Counted from the first letter of the stretch, positions 45,301 through 53,987 are shown. The stretch: DNA of 64,000 nt from Planctomycetota bacterium (GCA_012959785.1 DUCM01000014.1:62001-126000), one strand, 5' to 3'. Notes: generated from the sequence alone by a model not told the origin. Made by a program: numbers and translations.

Positions 45301-45864
45301 AGCTGGTCCTTGGCCAGTCAGCACAAATACAAAGCTGTAATTGATCACCGCTGTTTGGCATCGGCCAACCAGGAGATTCTCAACGCAGTAGGCGGGGTTT
45401 GCTGTGCCCTCAGCTCGGACCTCTACGCCCACCAGAGTTCCCAGGGACAAGCTGAACTTCTCAACATCGATGGAAATGTTTTGCGCAGGGGTCCACGGCA
45501 AGTTCGCGAGATCGTCGCTATCACCATCGGAGTTCCCGTCGTACCAACCCATCTCGGTAACGAACATATTCCCCGGCCCCAAAGCCAACTGCCCGCCCCC
45601 TTGGTTTGTCACCGTGGTGATGGACTTGGCCGCTTGACCCTGGGGAGCTTGCGGTACCTGCGGCCCTTGCTGGGTCGTGGAGAAAGCCACGGGCACCAGG
45701 GTGGCGAAAAGTAGGGCACTCGCCACAACGGTTCCGCCTCGCGTCACCAGGCTGCGCGGCCACGTGAGGCCTCGGGTGGGGCGGCCGTCTTGGCCAGAGT
45801 CATCACGGGGGCAGGCGGGCGCGGGCAAGGGGGCTCTGCTACTCATGCCAGGTTCTCTCCTCAT
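42364..45864 (-). CDS. giant cysteine-rich tandem-repeat surface protein
   Basis: The 1166-residue product begins with a basic N-terminus and one membrane or signal helix (about residues 43-61, GTVVASALLFATLVPVAFS). After a head domain of about 230 residues come about five cadherin-like or tandem-95 repeats (residues about 300-880), each with a conserved NEDD- or CED-like start, an NYCG-like turn and a terminal V.VN or V.IDGVND strand. Many paired cysteines suggest disulfides. A distinct C-terminal beta domain (about 885-1166, RRPASLLLYPEYDNREGIVS onward) is of unknown family. It is probably a secreted adhesive or envelope protein. An ATG at 45846 is an alternative start. Confidence 0.85.
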   Translation of the reverse strand: MRREPGMSSRAPLPAPACPRDDSGQDGRPTRGLTWPRSLVTRGGTVVASALLFATLVPVAFSTTQQGPQVPQAPQGQAAKSITTVTNQGGGQLALGPGNMFVTEMGWYDGNSDGDSDDLANLPWTPAQNISIDVEKFSLSLGTLVGVEVRAEGTANPAYCVENLLVGRCQTAVINYSFVFVLTGQGPATNCGALQLPITGGSSPLLGGFDSVVDCVFGEQGLPPTGSCSPNPDHVFESPLIVSDFPTCMKATGLTAWSQCGSGQKVSFGLIGQSSLGVQFQDSGLSSHTNKGRVRVEITYEYIPNAPPECVQVTNVIVNEDDPSGVSIDLLNYVQDLDGFIDCDSFEIVLQPMHGTLTPNPTSSYTPCAPNDCGTFPVTYTPDPNYCGSDIFGFKVRDDDGLITTIGCPVRITVLPVNDAPQCAVGGFSPNFCEDVLSAPINFCNLVNDIDDSDACNSGFGIDCSSIPSPVADIGGSFQFVSSGIYRYLPPANYCGPCVITFSASDTQSASVQCQVNATVQPTNDPPFCIVDPLVRPVCEDQSVVLQLCEFVDDPDGSSSCGVSLGINCNSIGMPTSDIGGTFQSLGLGRYRFSPPDDYCGPAMVSFMACDFGPNKACEANGPPACVNCVVEVEVRPRNDCPVAVPDSASTSEDTPITIDVLMNDFDNDGLLAKPCGCTLDPSTVTVTSWDPLSSDGQPIVHPNGSITFTPAPNYCGVAIFEYTVSDSNPRPNACGTGCCESNTARVTVTIDGVNDCPVASDDHVETFMDIPVLVPVCNNDIDVDDPFGGSCGFPLDCTTVALVPGSWDPACAEVAPAPDGLGNFLFVPKTGFQGLCEFRYTVCDRNPATGQVVCCSEARVIVNVRRNCEPTNLRRPASLLLYPEYDNREGIVSILTVTNTSHTQDIDVKFEYVNGEDCSKFDRTESLTANDTLTLVTNAHNPSLDRGYVYVYAKCNGQPVVFNYLIGQLLVVDGLFELSHSVNAIGFEGIGEGAGSICNGLALTDVNGDGKRNFDAIEYSPVPDRILIPRFFGQTTDLSSQLILIALSGGPAHETHLDFLLFNDNEEAFSTQYDFNCWDKVDLLSITGFFDQGFLQQNSSDPEEILGDTSKEAGWFWMDGNVANSPGGPAIIDPAFYGLLIEQTDGGRHAADLPFGDCDQLNGDL

Positions 45865-46266
45865 TTCTCTTCCGGGTTGTTCAAGCTTGGTGTTTTCGCT
45901 CTTGGCAAATCACGCCAAAATGGAGCTCTCGCGGCGTTTTCGACGATTGATTGCGAGTCGACGTCGCACCAGACAAAACTAGCCAATCGCACACCCAACA
46001 GGAAACAGCGATTGGCTATTCCCGCTCATCCAGGATTGTGCAAATGCCCGGGCAAGTCACCGAGCTACCCTTCTTTCATAGGAAGGTTCAATGGCGACTC
46101 AGGGACCCTTCCAAGCCCTCGCTCGTTCCCCAAATCAGGGCTGATTCCTGCGAGAATCCCGCCCCATTGCGAGCCGATACAAATTCGCAGCGACTACCAG
46201 GGCAGCCTCTCCAAGGAACCTGCAAAATCCTTCAAGGCCCTTTCTCGGCGCAGCTCTTTTTTGCCC
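45865..46266. other. intergenic region upstream of the giant repeat protein gene
   Basis: This 402-base gap shows no gene with coding character. It contains an inverted repeat, AGCCAATCGC at 45981-45990 and GCGATTGGCT at 46008-46017, separated by 17 bases, which could be a terminator-less hairpin or operator. It lies between the start of the giant repeat gene and the end of a sulfatase-fold gene, both on the minus strand. Confidence 0.5.
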
Positions 46267-47814
46267 TCAGTATCCCAAGGCCGACAGCTTGGCTTGGGTG
46301 GCGGCAGCCCGCTCGCCGGGCCCCGTGCTGTCCTGCGCGAGCCGGCGCAGGATTTTCTGCCAGTCTTTGCGCAAGTGACCTTGGTGGGCGAAGACATTGT
46401 CCAGTTCCAGGGGGTCCGGTCCCAGGGCATAGAGCTCAAAGCTCTCGGTCAGGGGCGTGAAGATGAGTTTGTAGCTCTCATCCCGAACGCAGAAGAGCGC
46501 CCGCGGTGCTTCGGGCGGATGGGTCTCAGCGAAGAGCAGTCGCGGCGCGGCCTCGAAGAGCGTCCTGCCCGCGGGGTTTGGCAGGCCGGCCAGGTTGAGT
46601 TCGTCGAGGATCGTGGGCACCAGATCTACATGGCGCACCACGCTCTCGCTCATGGCCGACAGTCTGGAATCCCGCCTGCTTTGGGGCAGGCGCATGACCA
46701 GGGGCACTTGCAGGAGCTCGTCGAAGAGCGAAACCACATGGCCGACGGTGTCGTGTTCACCCAGGGCCTCGCCGTGGTCCGAGGTGACTACGATTAGGGT
46801 GTTCTCGTACAAGCCGCGATGCTTGAGCTCTTCCAGGAGCAGCCCGATGGCTCGATCAGCCCGCGAGACTTCAGCCCGATAGCGTCGGCGGATTTCTTGC
46901 AGGGACGGGTGATCGTTTATCCAGGCGCGCAAGCGGACGATCTTGCCGCCATCGCTGCGATTGCCGAGTCGAGCGGTTGCGCGCCGGCCGGCTTGCAGAG
47001 GCGCGCCCTCGATCCATTGCAAGGCGAACGGTTCACCCCCGCAGGTCGCCGTGAGCCTACGCAGCACAAAGGCATCGTCCGACTCAAAACTAACTTCGTG
47101 CTCTCCCGGTGGCAGCTCGAGATCGAACTCCCAGTAGCTCATGGGTGAAGTGGATAGGGTGCACAGAACTCGTCCGTCAACACTCACCCGAGCCTTGCGC
47201 TCTGGGCCGCTGTCTGCGTTGTAGGGCTCGTGGGGGTCGGCGAGGTGGGCGAAGAGGAAGAAGGGCCTTTCGGTGCCGAGGCCGTCGAGGGCCGCAAGAA
47301 GCCGCGGCGTGGTAGAGCTGGCTGGCGAGACATCGAGTCGTCCGCGGTCGTAGTGTTCGAAACCACGTTCGAGGTCGCCGTCGCTCACCTCTGGCCAGAG
47401 GGTTGCGAGGCTCAGGACCGCGCCGGTGGCATAGCCTTCCTCGGCTAGCCGCCCCGCGAGCAGGGGCAGGGAGTCGGGCACGCGCATGCCGTTGTTGAGC
47501 ACGCCGGTCTGGGAGGGGTGGCGGCCCGTGAAGAGCGCCGTGTGGGCCGGCAGGGTCATGGGCGCGTGGGAGAAGGCCCGCGAGAAGCGCTGGCCTTCGG
47601 CGGCCAGGGCGGCCAGGTGGGGCGTCTTGTCGTTTCCGGGGACGAACGAGACCGCATCGGCCCGCAGGGTGTCCACCACGATCAGCACCAGGTTCGGCTG
47701 GGGCCTGGGCCAAAGCCCACCCAGGAGCACCAGGGCCAGTCCCACCGAAACACCCACGAGCCAAGGGGTCTTGCTCCTTGTGAAGGGCGCACCTAGGGGG
47801 CTGAAGAGACTCAT
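46267..47814 (-). CDS. membrane-anchored sulfatase-fold phosphoesterase
   Basis: From ATG at 47814 the product has 515 residues, with an N-terminal membrane helix (WLVGVSVGLALVLLGGLW) and an alkaline-phosphatase/sulfatase fold (PNLVLIVVDTLRADAVSF, later VVTSDHGEALGEHDTVGHVV). The nucleophile position reads MTLPAHTAL, with Thr in place of the Cys or Ser of sulfatases. Maturation to formylglycine is therefore unlikely, and a phosphoesterase or transferase role fits better. It follows a second such gene by about 75 bases. Confidence 0.85.
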   Translation of the reverse strand: MSLFSPLGAPFTRSKTPWLVGVSVGLALVLLGGLWPRPQPNLVLIVVDTLRADAVSFVPGNDKTPHLAALAAEGQRFSRAFSHAPMTLPAHTALFTGRHPSQTGVLNNGMRVPDSLPLLAGRLAEEGYATGAVLSLATLWPEVSDGDLERGFEHYDRGRLDVSPASSTTPRLLAALDGLGTERPFFLFAHLADPHEPYNADSGPERKARVSVDGRVLCTLSTSPMSYWEFDLELPPGEHEVSFESDDAFVLRRLTATCGGEPFALQWIEGAPLQAGRRATARLGNRSDGGKIVRLRAWINDHPSLQEIRRRYRAEVSRADRAIGLLLEELKHRGLYENTLIVVTSDHGEALGEHDTVGHVVSLFDELLQVPLVMRLPQSRRDSRLSAMSESVVRHVDLVPTILDELNLAGLPNPAGRTLFEAAPRLLFAETHPPEAPRALFCVRDESYKLIFTPLTESFELYALGPDPLELDNVFAHQGHLRKDWQKILRRLAQDSTGPGERAAATQAKLSALGY

Positions 47815-47889
47815 GAGAGGCTCTATCGACGCCCGCGAGAGCAAGCCTGAAGGCTGGCTCTCCCTGGGTGGAATCTGCCGTGGTGAGGG

Positions 47890-49353
47890 CTATTTCCCGG
47901 TGTAACCGATCTGTTCCAGCATCCTGGCGAAGTCCCGGGCGGCCTGGCTGTCGCCGCTCTGGCCCTCGGGGCTGTGGGGCCGCTCGGCCAGGAGGTCCTC
48001 GATGATTCGGCGCAGGGTTTCGGTCAGCTCGCTGTGATCCGCCGCCACATCGTTCCACTCCTTTGGATCCCGGCGCAGGTCGTAGAGTTCATCGGGCCCC
48101 TCCGGTCGCAGGTAGAACTTCCAATCACCGGTGGTCAGGGCGAACTTGAGCCCATCGCAGTCCGTCGCCGTTTCCCAGTCGCGTACGCGCACCGAGCGTT
48201 GCGAGAAGGCAAAGTTGCGCAGAAAACCGGGGTCGAGGGCGTCGGCTCCGGAGAGTTGCCTGGCGAAGGGGCTGCCCGCCAGGCTCGGCAGAAACTTCAA
48301 GAGGGTCGGCGCGAGGTCCACGGCCGAGACCACCCGGCCCTTGCGTCCGGCGGCCACATGATTTGCTCCGGGTGGCCGCAGCACGAAGGGCACATGCAGG
48401 TTTTCGCCCTGGATGCGGCCGTGTTCGAGCCAGTCGTGCTGGCCCAGAGCCTGGCCGTGGTCCGCGGTGAAGACGATGAGGGCTTCTTCGTAGAGTCCCT
48501 TGCCGCGCAGGCAGTCGAGTACGCGCCCGAAGGAAGCGTCGGTGGCGAGGACATCTCCGTCGTAGGCGTTGAGCAGCTCGCGGATCTGGGCCCGCCCGAT
48601 GGCGGGTAGGTCGACATCTTCGCCAGCGTGCAGGGCGGGATAGAGTTCGGGTGCGAAGAGCCGCGCGAGTTCCTTCTGTGAAAAGAGCTGCGCGAGTCGT
48701 TCGGGCTTGATGCGCCGTTCGTCGATCAAAGCCTCGAGTTGGGCGTCGCTCTTGAAGGCCGAGGCGTAAGGTTCGGCGGGGATATTTGGTTCGTGGGGAT
48801 CCCAGTAGTGGACCCAGAGGAAGAAGGGCTGGCTTGGCTCGCTCTCCAGCCACTGAATTGCCGCGTCGGTTGTTTCTCTGCTGCGGCGCGAGGTGTCCGC
48901 GAGGGTCTTGGGGTCGGGGTGTGCGTGTTCATCGAAGTGCGCAAAGCCCGTATTCAGCCCCGTGGCCCGCGAAACCGTGGGTCCCGAGACGAAGGCGGCT
49001 GTGTTGTAGCCCGTGGCGCGAAGGGCTTCGGCCAGGGTCTCTCGGCCTTCCGACGACCGAAAACTTCCCTTCATTGCGCCATGGTTGGCCACGAATCCAT
49101 GCTGGTGGGGGTAGAGCCCGGTCATGATCGAGAGGTGCGAGGGCAGGGTGGTGCCCATGACCGCATAGGCTCTTTCAAAAACAACCCCTTCCGCCGCCAA
49201 CTCATCCAGCCTCGGCGAGGTCTCGCGAAAGTGCCCGTAACAGGAGAGGTGATCCGCCCTCAAGGTGTCCACCGTCACCAACACCAAGTTCGGCCGCAAC
49301 ACCTCCCCCGATCCGCACCCCACCAGCAACACCAGTACCCCAAAAGCTCGCAT
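47890..49353 (-). CDS. sulfatase-fold lipoprotein phosphoesterase
   Basis: The 487-residue protein begins MRAFGVLVLLVGCGSG, a lipoprotein signal with lipobox LLVGC. The alkaline-phosphatase fold shows VLVTVDTLRADHLSCYGHF, the nucleophile region TTLPSHLSIMTGLYPHQHGF (Thr again, no CxPxR) and HDWLEHGRIQGE with FTADHGQALGQ. It is 34% or so shorter in signal but similar in plan to the next gene downstream. Its ATG is one end of the long inverted repeat shared with purH. Confidence 0.85.
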   Translation of the reverse strand: MRAFGVLVLLVGCGSGEVLRPNLVLVTVDTLRADHLSCYGHFRETSPRLDELAAEGVVFERAYAVMGTTLPSHLSIMTGLYPHQHGFVANHGAMKGSFRSSEGRETLAEALRATGYNTAAFVSGPTVSRATGLNTGFAHFDEHAHPDPKTLADTSRRSRETTDAAIQWLESEPSQPFFLWVHYWDPHEPNIPAEPYASAFKSDAQLEALIDERRIKPERLAQLFSQKELARLFAPELYPALHAGEDVDLPAIGRAQIRELLNAYDGDVLATDASFGRVLDCLRGKGLYEEALIVFTADHGQALGQHDWLEHGRIQGENLHVPFVLRPPGANHVAAGRKGRVVSAVDLAPTLLKFLPSLAGSPFARQLSGADALDPGFLRNFAFSQRSVRVRDWETATDCDGLKFALTTGDWKFYLRPEGPDELYDLRRDPKEWNDVAADHSELTETLRRIIEDLLAERPHSPEGQSGDSQAARDFARMLEQIGYTGK

Positions 49354-49458
49354 GCCGACACCCTACACTACAACTTGGGTCAAGCGTGCCAGGCTCGATT
49401 GTTTGGGACATCGAGCCTGGCACGCTTGACCCAAGTTGTAGTGTAGGGTGGCGGCATG
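49351..49458. repeat. 49-bp-arm inverted repeat carrying both divergent start codons
   Basis: The left arm (49351-49399) and right arm (49410-49458) are reverse complements at 48 of 49 positions around a 10-base loop. The outermost bases are the ATG of the sulfatase-fold gene (minus strand) and the ATG of purH (plus strand). Both genes thus share the same upstream 46 bases, including TTGACC, TAGTGTAGGG and a GGGTG ribosome-site-like sequence. Confidence 0.9.
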
Positions 49459-51048
49459 AAAGTGAAGATCAGGCGGGCGCTGATTAGCGTTTCGGACAAG
49501 GAAGGGATCGAGAATTTTGCTCGGGCCCTGGTGGAGATGGGGGTGGAGTTGCTCTCAACCGGGGGGACCTTTGCGGCTATCGAGGCGGGGGGTGTGGCGG
49601 TGACGGAGGTCGCTGAGTACACGGGCTTTCCCGAGATGATGGGGGGGCGGGTCAAGACGCTGCATCCAAAGGTCCACGGCGGAATTCTGGCCCTACGCGA
49701 CGAGACGGAACACACGCAAGCCATGGCGGCACACGGGATCGAGGGCATCGATCTGGTCGTGGTAAATCTCTACCCCTTCGAGAAAACCGTGGCGAAGCCC
49801 GGGGTTAAACGGGCGGCGGCGATTGAGGAGATCGATATCGGCGGACCCTCGATGGTGCGCTCGGCGGCCAAGAATCACCGCTTCGTGGGCATCGTCACCG
49901 AACCTACGGACTACGGGCGCGTGCTCGATGAGATGCAACGCAAAGACAGTTCGATTGGCGAAGACCTGCGCCGCGAGTTGGCCTGCAAAGCCTTTGCCCT
50001 GACCGCGCGCTACGACGCTGCGATCAGTCGCTGGATGGCCGAACAGGAAATCAGCGACGGAAAAACTTGCCAGGCCTTTCCAGAGAGCTTTGCGGTAGCG
50101 GGGGTCAAGACCCTCGATTTACGCTACGGAGAAAATCCCCACCAACAAGCCGCCTTCTACAAGACCAGTGCCACCGACGAAGCCAGCGTGGCCTCCGCGG
50201 AGGTTCTGAATGGCAAAGCGCTCTCGTTCAACAACCTCGTGGACCTCGACGCGGCACACGCCCTGGCCAAGGAATTTGTCGAACCCTTCGTTGCCGTCAC
50301 CAAGCACAACAACCCCTGCGGAGCCGCCTCGGCGGCGACCATCGAGGAGGCCCTGGAAGCGGCTTGGGCCGGCGATCCGCTCTCGGCTTTTGGTTCGGTG
50401 CTGGCCTTCACCCGGCCGGTCAATCTGGCCTGCGCCAGCTTCCTCGTCGAGGGCAACCGCTTCGTGGAAGCCATCATCGCGCCCTCTTTTGACACGGACG
50501 CTTTTGCACTTCTGACCGATAAACCACGCTGGGGCAAAAATGTGCGCCTTTTGGCCTGCGGCGAGTACGGACCGGATTCGCGCCGACCCCTCGATATCGA
50601 ACTCAAGAAACTGGTGGGAGGCTTTCTCTTGCAGGGCCGCGACCTCGCAGCCACGGGCCTCGAGAACCTCAACTGCGTGACCCAGACCAGAGCCTCAGAC
50701 CAGGAGATCTCGGCCCTGCTCTTCGCCGAACGCATCGCCAAACATGTAAAGTCCAACGCCATCGTCCTGGCTCGCGGCACCCGCGTCCTGGGTGTGGGCG
50801 CGGGACAGATGAGCCGCGTGGACGCCGTACGCCTCGCGATCCACAAAGCAGGCGACGATGTCGCCGGAGCCGTGCTCGCCTCCGATGCCTTCTTCCCCTT
50901 TCCCGACGGAGTCGAAACCGCCATTGCCGCGGGCGTTGGCGCGATCCTGCAACCAGGCGGGTCCATGCGCGATAACCTCGTCATAGCCGCCTGCGATCAA
51001 CATAAAACAGCGATGGTGTTCACCGGGGAGAGGCATTTCAGGCACTAA
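49456..51048 (+). CDS. purH: bifunctional AICAR transformylase/IMP cyclohydrolase
   Basis: PurH performs the last two steps of IMP synthesis. The 530-residue product has an N-terminal MGS-like cyclohydrolase domain (RRALISVSDKEGIENFARAL, then GGTFAAIEAGGVAVTEVAEY) and a C-terminal formyltransferase domain with FVAVTKHNNPCGAA, in which the Lys-His pair is catalytic. It ends with MVFTGERHFRH, the usual PurH terminus. Start and expression elements lie in the long inverted repeat. Confidence 0.97.
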   Translation: MKVKIRRALISVSDKEGIENFARALVEMGVELLSTGGTFAAIEAGGVAVTEVAEYTGFPEMMGGRVKTLHPKVHGGILALRDETEHTQAMAAHGIEGIDLVVVNLYPFEKTVAKPGVKRAAAIEEIDIGGPSMVRSAAKNHRFVGIVTEPTDYGRVLDEMQRKDSSIGEDLRRELACKAFALTARYDAAISRWMAEQEISDGKTCQAFPESFAVAGVKTLDLRYGENPHQQAAFYKTSATDEASVASAEVLNGKALSFNNLVDLDAAHALAKEFVEPFVAVTKHNNPCGAASAATIEEALEAAWAGDPLSAFGSVLAFTRPVNLACASFLVEGNRFVEAIIAPSFDTDAFALLTDKPRWGKNVRLLACGEYGPDSRRPLDIELKKLVGGFLLQGRDLAATGLENLNCVTQTRASDQEISALLFAERIAKHVKSNAIVLARGTRVLGVGAGQMSRVDAVRLAIHKAGDDVAGAVLASDAFFPFPDGVETAIAAGVGAILQPGGSMRDNLVIAACDQHKTAMVFTGERHFRH

Positions 51049-51311
51049 GCCGCACCAAGCCGCACGACCCAAACCGCCTGATGCCCGGCTGCCGCTGTTT
51101 CGAGTCAACCCCAAGATCTCCAGAGTCAACCCCGTAGAGAACCTGGGCCAAGGATTCTGCAAACCAGCCCAGGCCTCTCTCTTGCGGGTGCTCTTCTACG
51201 CAAAGGTCCCCATGGCTTCCTCGGGGCATAGGTGAGACCCTTCCCGATATACGCCGCACCATCTTCGGCCCGCCGAAGCCACCCCATCCCAATCCCAAGA
51301 GAGCAACCATC

Positions 51312-52610
51312 ATGGACACAGCTTTCAGTCCTCGGCTCCAGTGCGGATCAACACTCGCGTGCAGCCTGCTCCTCGGCAGCTTCGCCCTCGCCTTTCCCAA
51401 CGGTAACGAGGCCCCCGAGATCGATCCCTCCGCCCTTCCCAGCCTGCTTCAAGGCGACGCCCCCGCCAGCGGTAGTCTCGAGGAAGCTCTCAAGGGCGGT
51501 CGCTTTTGGATGAACTTCCGCTATCGCTACGAGGGCGTCGACCAAAAAGGTCTGCCCAGGGATGCCCATGCCTCCACCCTGCGCACTCGCCTGGGCTACG
51601 AGTCAGCCGAGTACAAAAACTGGACCGGTTTAATCGAGTTCTCCGATGTCAGCACCGTCGGCGGCGGCGCCACCGACTACAACGATACGATCAACGGCAA
51701 GACGGATCGCCCGGTGATTGCCGATCCGCGCGGAAGCGTCGTCAACCAGGTCTACCTTACCCATGGCGATATGTTTGGAGGTTCGGCCAAGATCGGCCGC
51801 CAGCGCATCAAACTCGACAACGGCCGCTTCATTGGCAATGTCGGTTGGCGACAAACTGAGCAAACCTACGACGCGCTCTCCTGGTCTAGCTCAAGCCTTG
51901 CAGGGCTTTCGGTTGATTACGCCTACATTGATCACATCAACCTCCCCTTTGGCCCCAGGTCCGCAAACAGCGGCCGGGACTCGAACAGCCATGTGCTTCA
52001 TGCCACCAGAGCCTTTGATGGCTTGGGGAGCTTGAGTGCCTACGGCTACTACCTCGACCTTCCTGAAGCCAAGGCTCTCAACACCTTCACCTACGGCCTG
52101 CGTTTCGTGGGCGATCGTGAGCTTGGCGAGTGGACCTTGCTTTACACGGCAGAACTCGCTCATCAGAACGATGTGGCCAGCAACCCCAATGATGTCAGCG
52201 CGGGCTACATGCACGGAGTGCTCGGCGGCAAGTTAGGCCACACAGCCCTCGATTTTGGCTACCAAGTACTCGACGGCGCGAACAACGCTGGCGGACAGTT
52301 TTCCACTCCTCTCGCTACCGCCCACGCCCACAACGGCTGGGCCGACAAGTTCCTGGCCACACCCCAGGACGGCCTCGAGGACATCTACATGTCTCTCAGC
52401 CACAAGCACGGAGCGACGAAGTTGGCTGCCGTCTACCACGACTTTAGCGCCGAAGGCAACAGTGGCGACTACGGCACGGAGCTCGACTTGCTCGTGACCC
52501 ACAAGCTCGACATGGGCCTCGACTTGGGGGTCAAGTACGCCGACTACGACGCAAAGAATTTTGCCACGAACACCCAGAAGTTCTGGGTTTGGCTGTCCTG
52601 CTCGTTCTAG
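51312..52610 (+). CDS. porin-like outer-membrane beta barrel
   Basis: The 432-residue protein has a signal peptide (CGSTLACSLLLGSFALA) and then alternating beta strands throughout (FWMNFRYRYEGVD, AKIGRQRIKLDNGRFIGN, LGHTALDFGYQVLDGAN). It ends in a terminal aromatic residue (FWVWLSCSF), a BAM recognition feature. The pattern resembles alginate-export/porin families. Substrate is unknown. It shows that the cell has an outer membrane. Confidence 0.85.
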   Translation: MDTAFSPRLQCGSTLACSLLLGSFALAFPNGNEAPEIDPSALPSLLQGDAPASGSLEEALKGGRFWMNFRYRYEGVDQKGLPRDAHASTLRTRLGYESAEYKNWTGLIEFSDVSTVGGGATDYNDTINGKTDRPVIADPRGSVVNQVYLTHGDMFGGSAKIGRQRIKLDNGRFIGNVGWRQTEQTYDALSWSSSSLAGLSVDYAYIDHINLPFGPRSANSGRDSNSHVLHATRAFDGLGSLSAYGYYLDLPEAKALNTFTYGLRFVGDRELGEWTLLYTAELAHQNDVASNPNDVSAGYMHGVLGGKLGHTALDFGYQVLDGANNAGGQFSTPLATAHAHNGWADKFLATPQDGLEDIYMSLSHKHGATKLAAVYHDFSAEGNSGDYGTELDLLVTHKLDMGLDLGVKYADYDAKNFATNTQKFWVWLSCSF

Positions 52611-52651
52611 TCGGGCCTATTCGGGTGCTTGGGCATGAATAGACCGAGCTA
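52608..52651. repeat. dispersed palindrome, copy B
   Basis: TAGTCGGGCCTATTC, beginning at the porin stop codon, pairs with GAATAGACCGAGCTA at 11 of 15 positions. The right arm and following AGAGGTCCGG align with copy A at 19 of 23 bases. Confidence 0.45.
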
Positions 52652-52731
52652 GAGGTCCGGCCGACAGAACGATCTGGAGCGGCAGACGCTGTGCGCCTCA
52701 AGAACCCCGCCCGCCTCAACAGAACCGAAGA

Positions 52732-52773
52732 AAGAGAGACCCGTCGGCGCGTCATGCGTCGGCGGGTCTCTTG
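52732..52773 (+). terminator. terminator after the porin gene
   Basis: AAGAGAGACCCGTCGGCGC pairs with GCGTCGGCGGGTCTCTT, with two G-T pairs, and a T-rich stretch follows. It ends 39 bases before the convergent protease gene and can serve both strands. Confidence 0.8.
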
Positions 52774-52811
52774 TGTTTCCTGAACACCTTCGAGCTTGTG
52801 GCGTGTGGGTC

Positions 52812-53987
52812 TCAGTCAGCAATCAGGTGACCATGACCCACCGACTCCAACCAGTCGTAGATGACCGACAGCGGCGTCACGAGTCCCATGTGCGGAATCA
52901 CCGTGGGGCGCAAGTTGCCGTGGGTATAGATTTTCGAGAAGATCCCCAAGAGTTCATGGCTGTCCGCATCGAAGATGCCTCCGCCTGAGTTGCCGATGTA
53001 GGTCGGCGCACTGATCATCCAGTAGCGCTCTCCATCAACGCGGTGGTGGACATCGGCGATTTCGCCGCGGGTGGGAATTGGATCATTCCCGAGGGGACAC
53101 CCCACGGCGTAGATCTCCTCGAACATATGCACAGCTCCGAGCCGCTTGCGTGCTGCCAGAGCGGCGCCGAAGTCGAAACGCTCCGCCGTGTTCATGACCA
53201 GTAGGGCCGCATCGATCTTGGAATCGTGAACCACCAGGAGAGCCGTCTCTTCGTCATAGCCACCACTCTCGCGATAGATGTGCACCGGCACCGGCTGCTC
53301 GAGATCCATCGGGTTGTCGAGGATGTCGCGCACCACATGCCAAGCGGTAAGAAGGTAGGTGAGCCAGGTGCCGTCGGCTTGGCGCTCCGAGCGCAAAAGC
53401 ACGCCGCTGCCCACGGTGGACTCGTCGGTCAGTTGCACCGTAGGTCCCATTAATTCCCGCCAGCGGTTCTGATCGACCTCGGCTTCAGATGTCCGGTCAT
53501 CGATCGAGCGCGAAAGGTCCTGCAACGAGATTTGGCTGTCTGCCGCAAGACGGGCCGTGGCCTCGAGGGTGCGGTTGACATCTTCCCAACGACGATCGAG
53601 GTTCTTGTTGAGGTCTTCCCAGCGCGCGCCAAGGGCTTCGGCCAGGAGTTGCTCGTACTCATCGTCCCCTCTCTTGAGGTTTTCGATACGGTCTTCGAAG
53701 GTTCCCCGGGCCGAAACGAGTTCAGCCTCCAACTGGTCGAGACGCAGGCCAAAGCGGGCCGCCACGGCGCGGTCAAGCCTGTAGCGCTCCAGGCGCTCCT
53801 CGGAGAGCCGCAATTCCACACGCACCCGGTCCAGCTGGCTCGCGAGGCGCACAACATGGGCCGGTGGCACTTCTGAATCGCTTTCCAGGGCCTGCAGGCG
53901 CCCGCCAAATCGATCGATATCTACAAAGGTCAGACCCACGCTGCCGAAAAGCGCGAGCAGGACCGCAAAGAGGAGCCACTTGCTCAT
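52812..53987 (-). CDS. membrane-tethered trypsin-like serine protease with coiled coil
   Basis: From ATG at 53987 the protein has 391 residues: a membrane helix (KWLLFAVLLALFGSVGLTF), a long coiled coil at about 45-175 (ASQLDRVRVELRLSEERLER onward), and a chymotrypsin-fold domain. The triad is His in LLTAWHVVRDI, Asp in HDSKIDAALLVM and Ser in YIGNSGGGIFDA. No PDZ domain is present, unlike DegP/HtrA. It may be a periplasmic protease held at a distance from the membrane. Confidence 0.85.
   Translation of the reverse strand: MSKWLLFAVLLALFGSVGLTFVDIDRFGGRLQALESDSEVPPAHVVRLASQLDRVRVELRLSEERLERYRLDRAVAARFGLRLDQLEAELVSARGTFEDRIENLKRGDDEYEQLLAEALGARWEDLNKNLDRRWEDVNRTLEATARLAADSQISLQDLSRSIDDRTSEAEVDQNRWRELMGPTVQLTDESTVGSGVLLRSERQADGTWLTYLLTAWHVVRDILDNPMDLEQPVPVHIYRESGGYDEETALLVVHDSKIDAALLVMNTAERFDFGAALAARKRLGAVHMFEEIYAVGCPLGNDPIPTRGEIADVHHRVDGERYWMISAPTYIGNSGGGIFDADSHELLGIFSKIYTHGNLRPTVIPHMGLVTPLSVIYDWLESVGHGHLIAD

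Noticed and set aside
45981-46017. Inverted repeat AGCCAATCGC / GCGATTGGCT
   Set aside because: No T-run and no clear promoter nearby, so I could not assign it a role beyond a hairpin.
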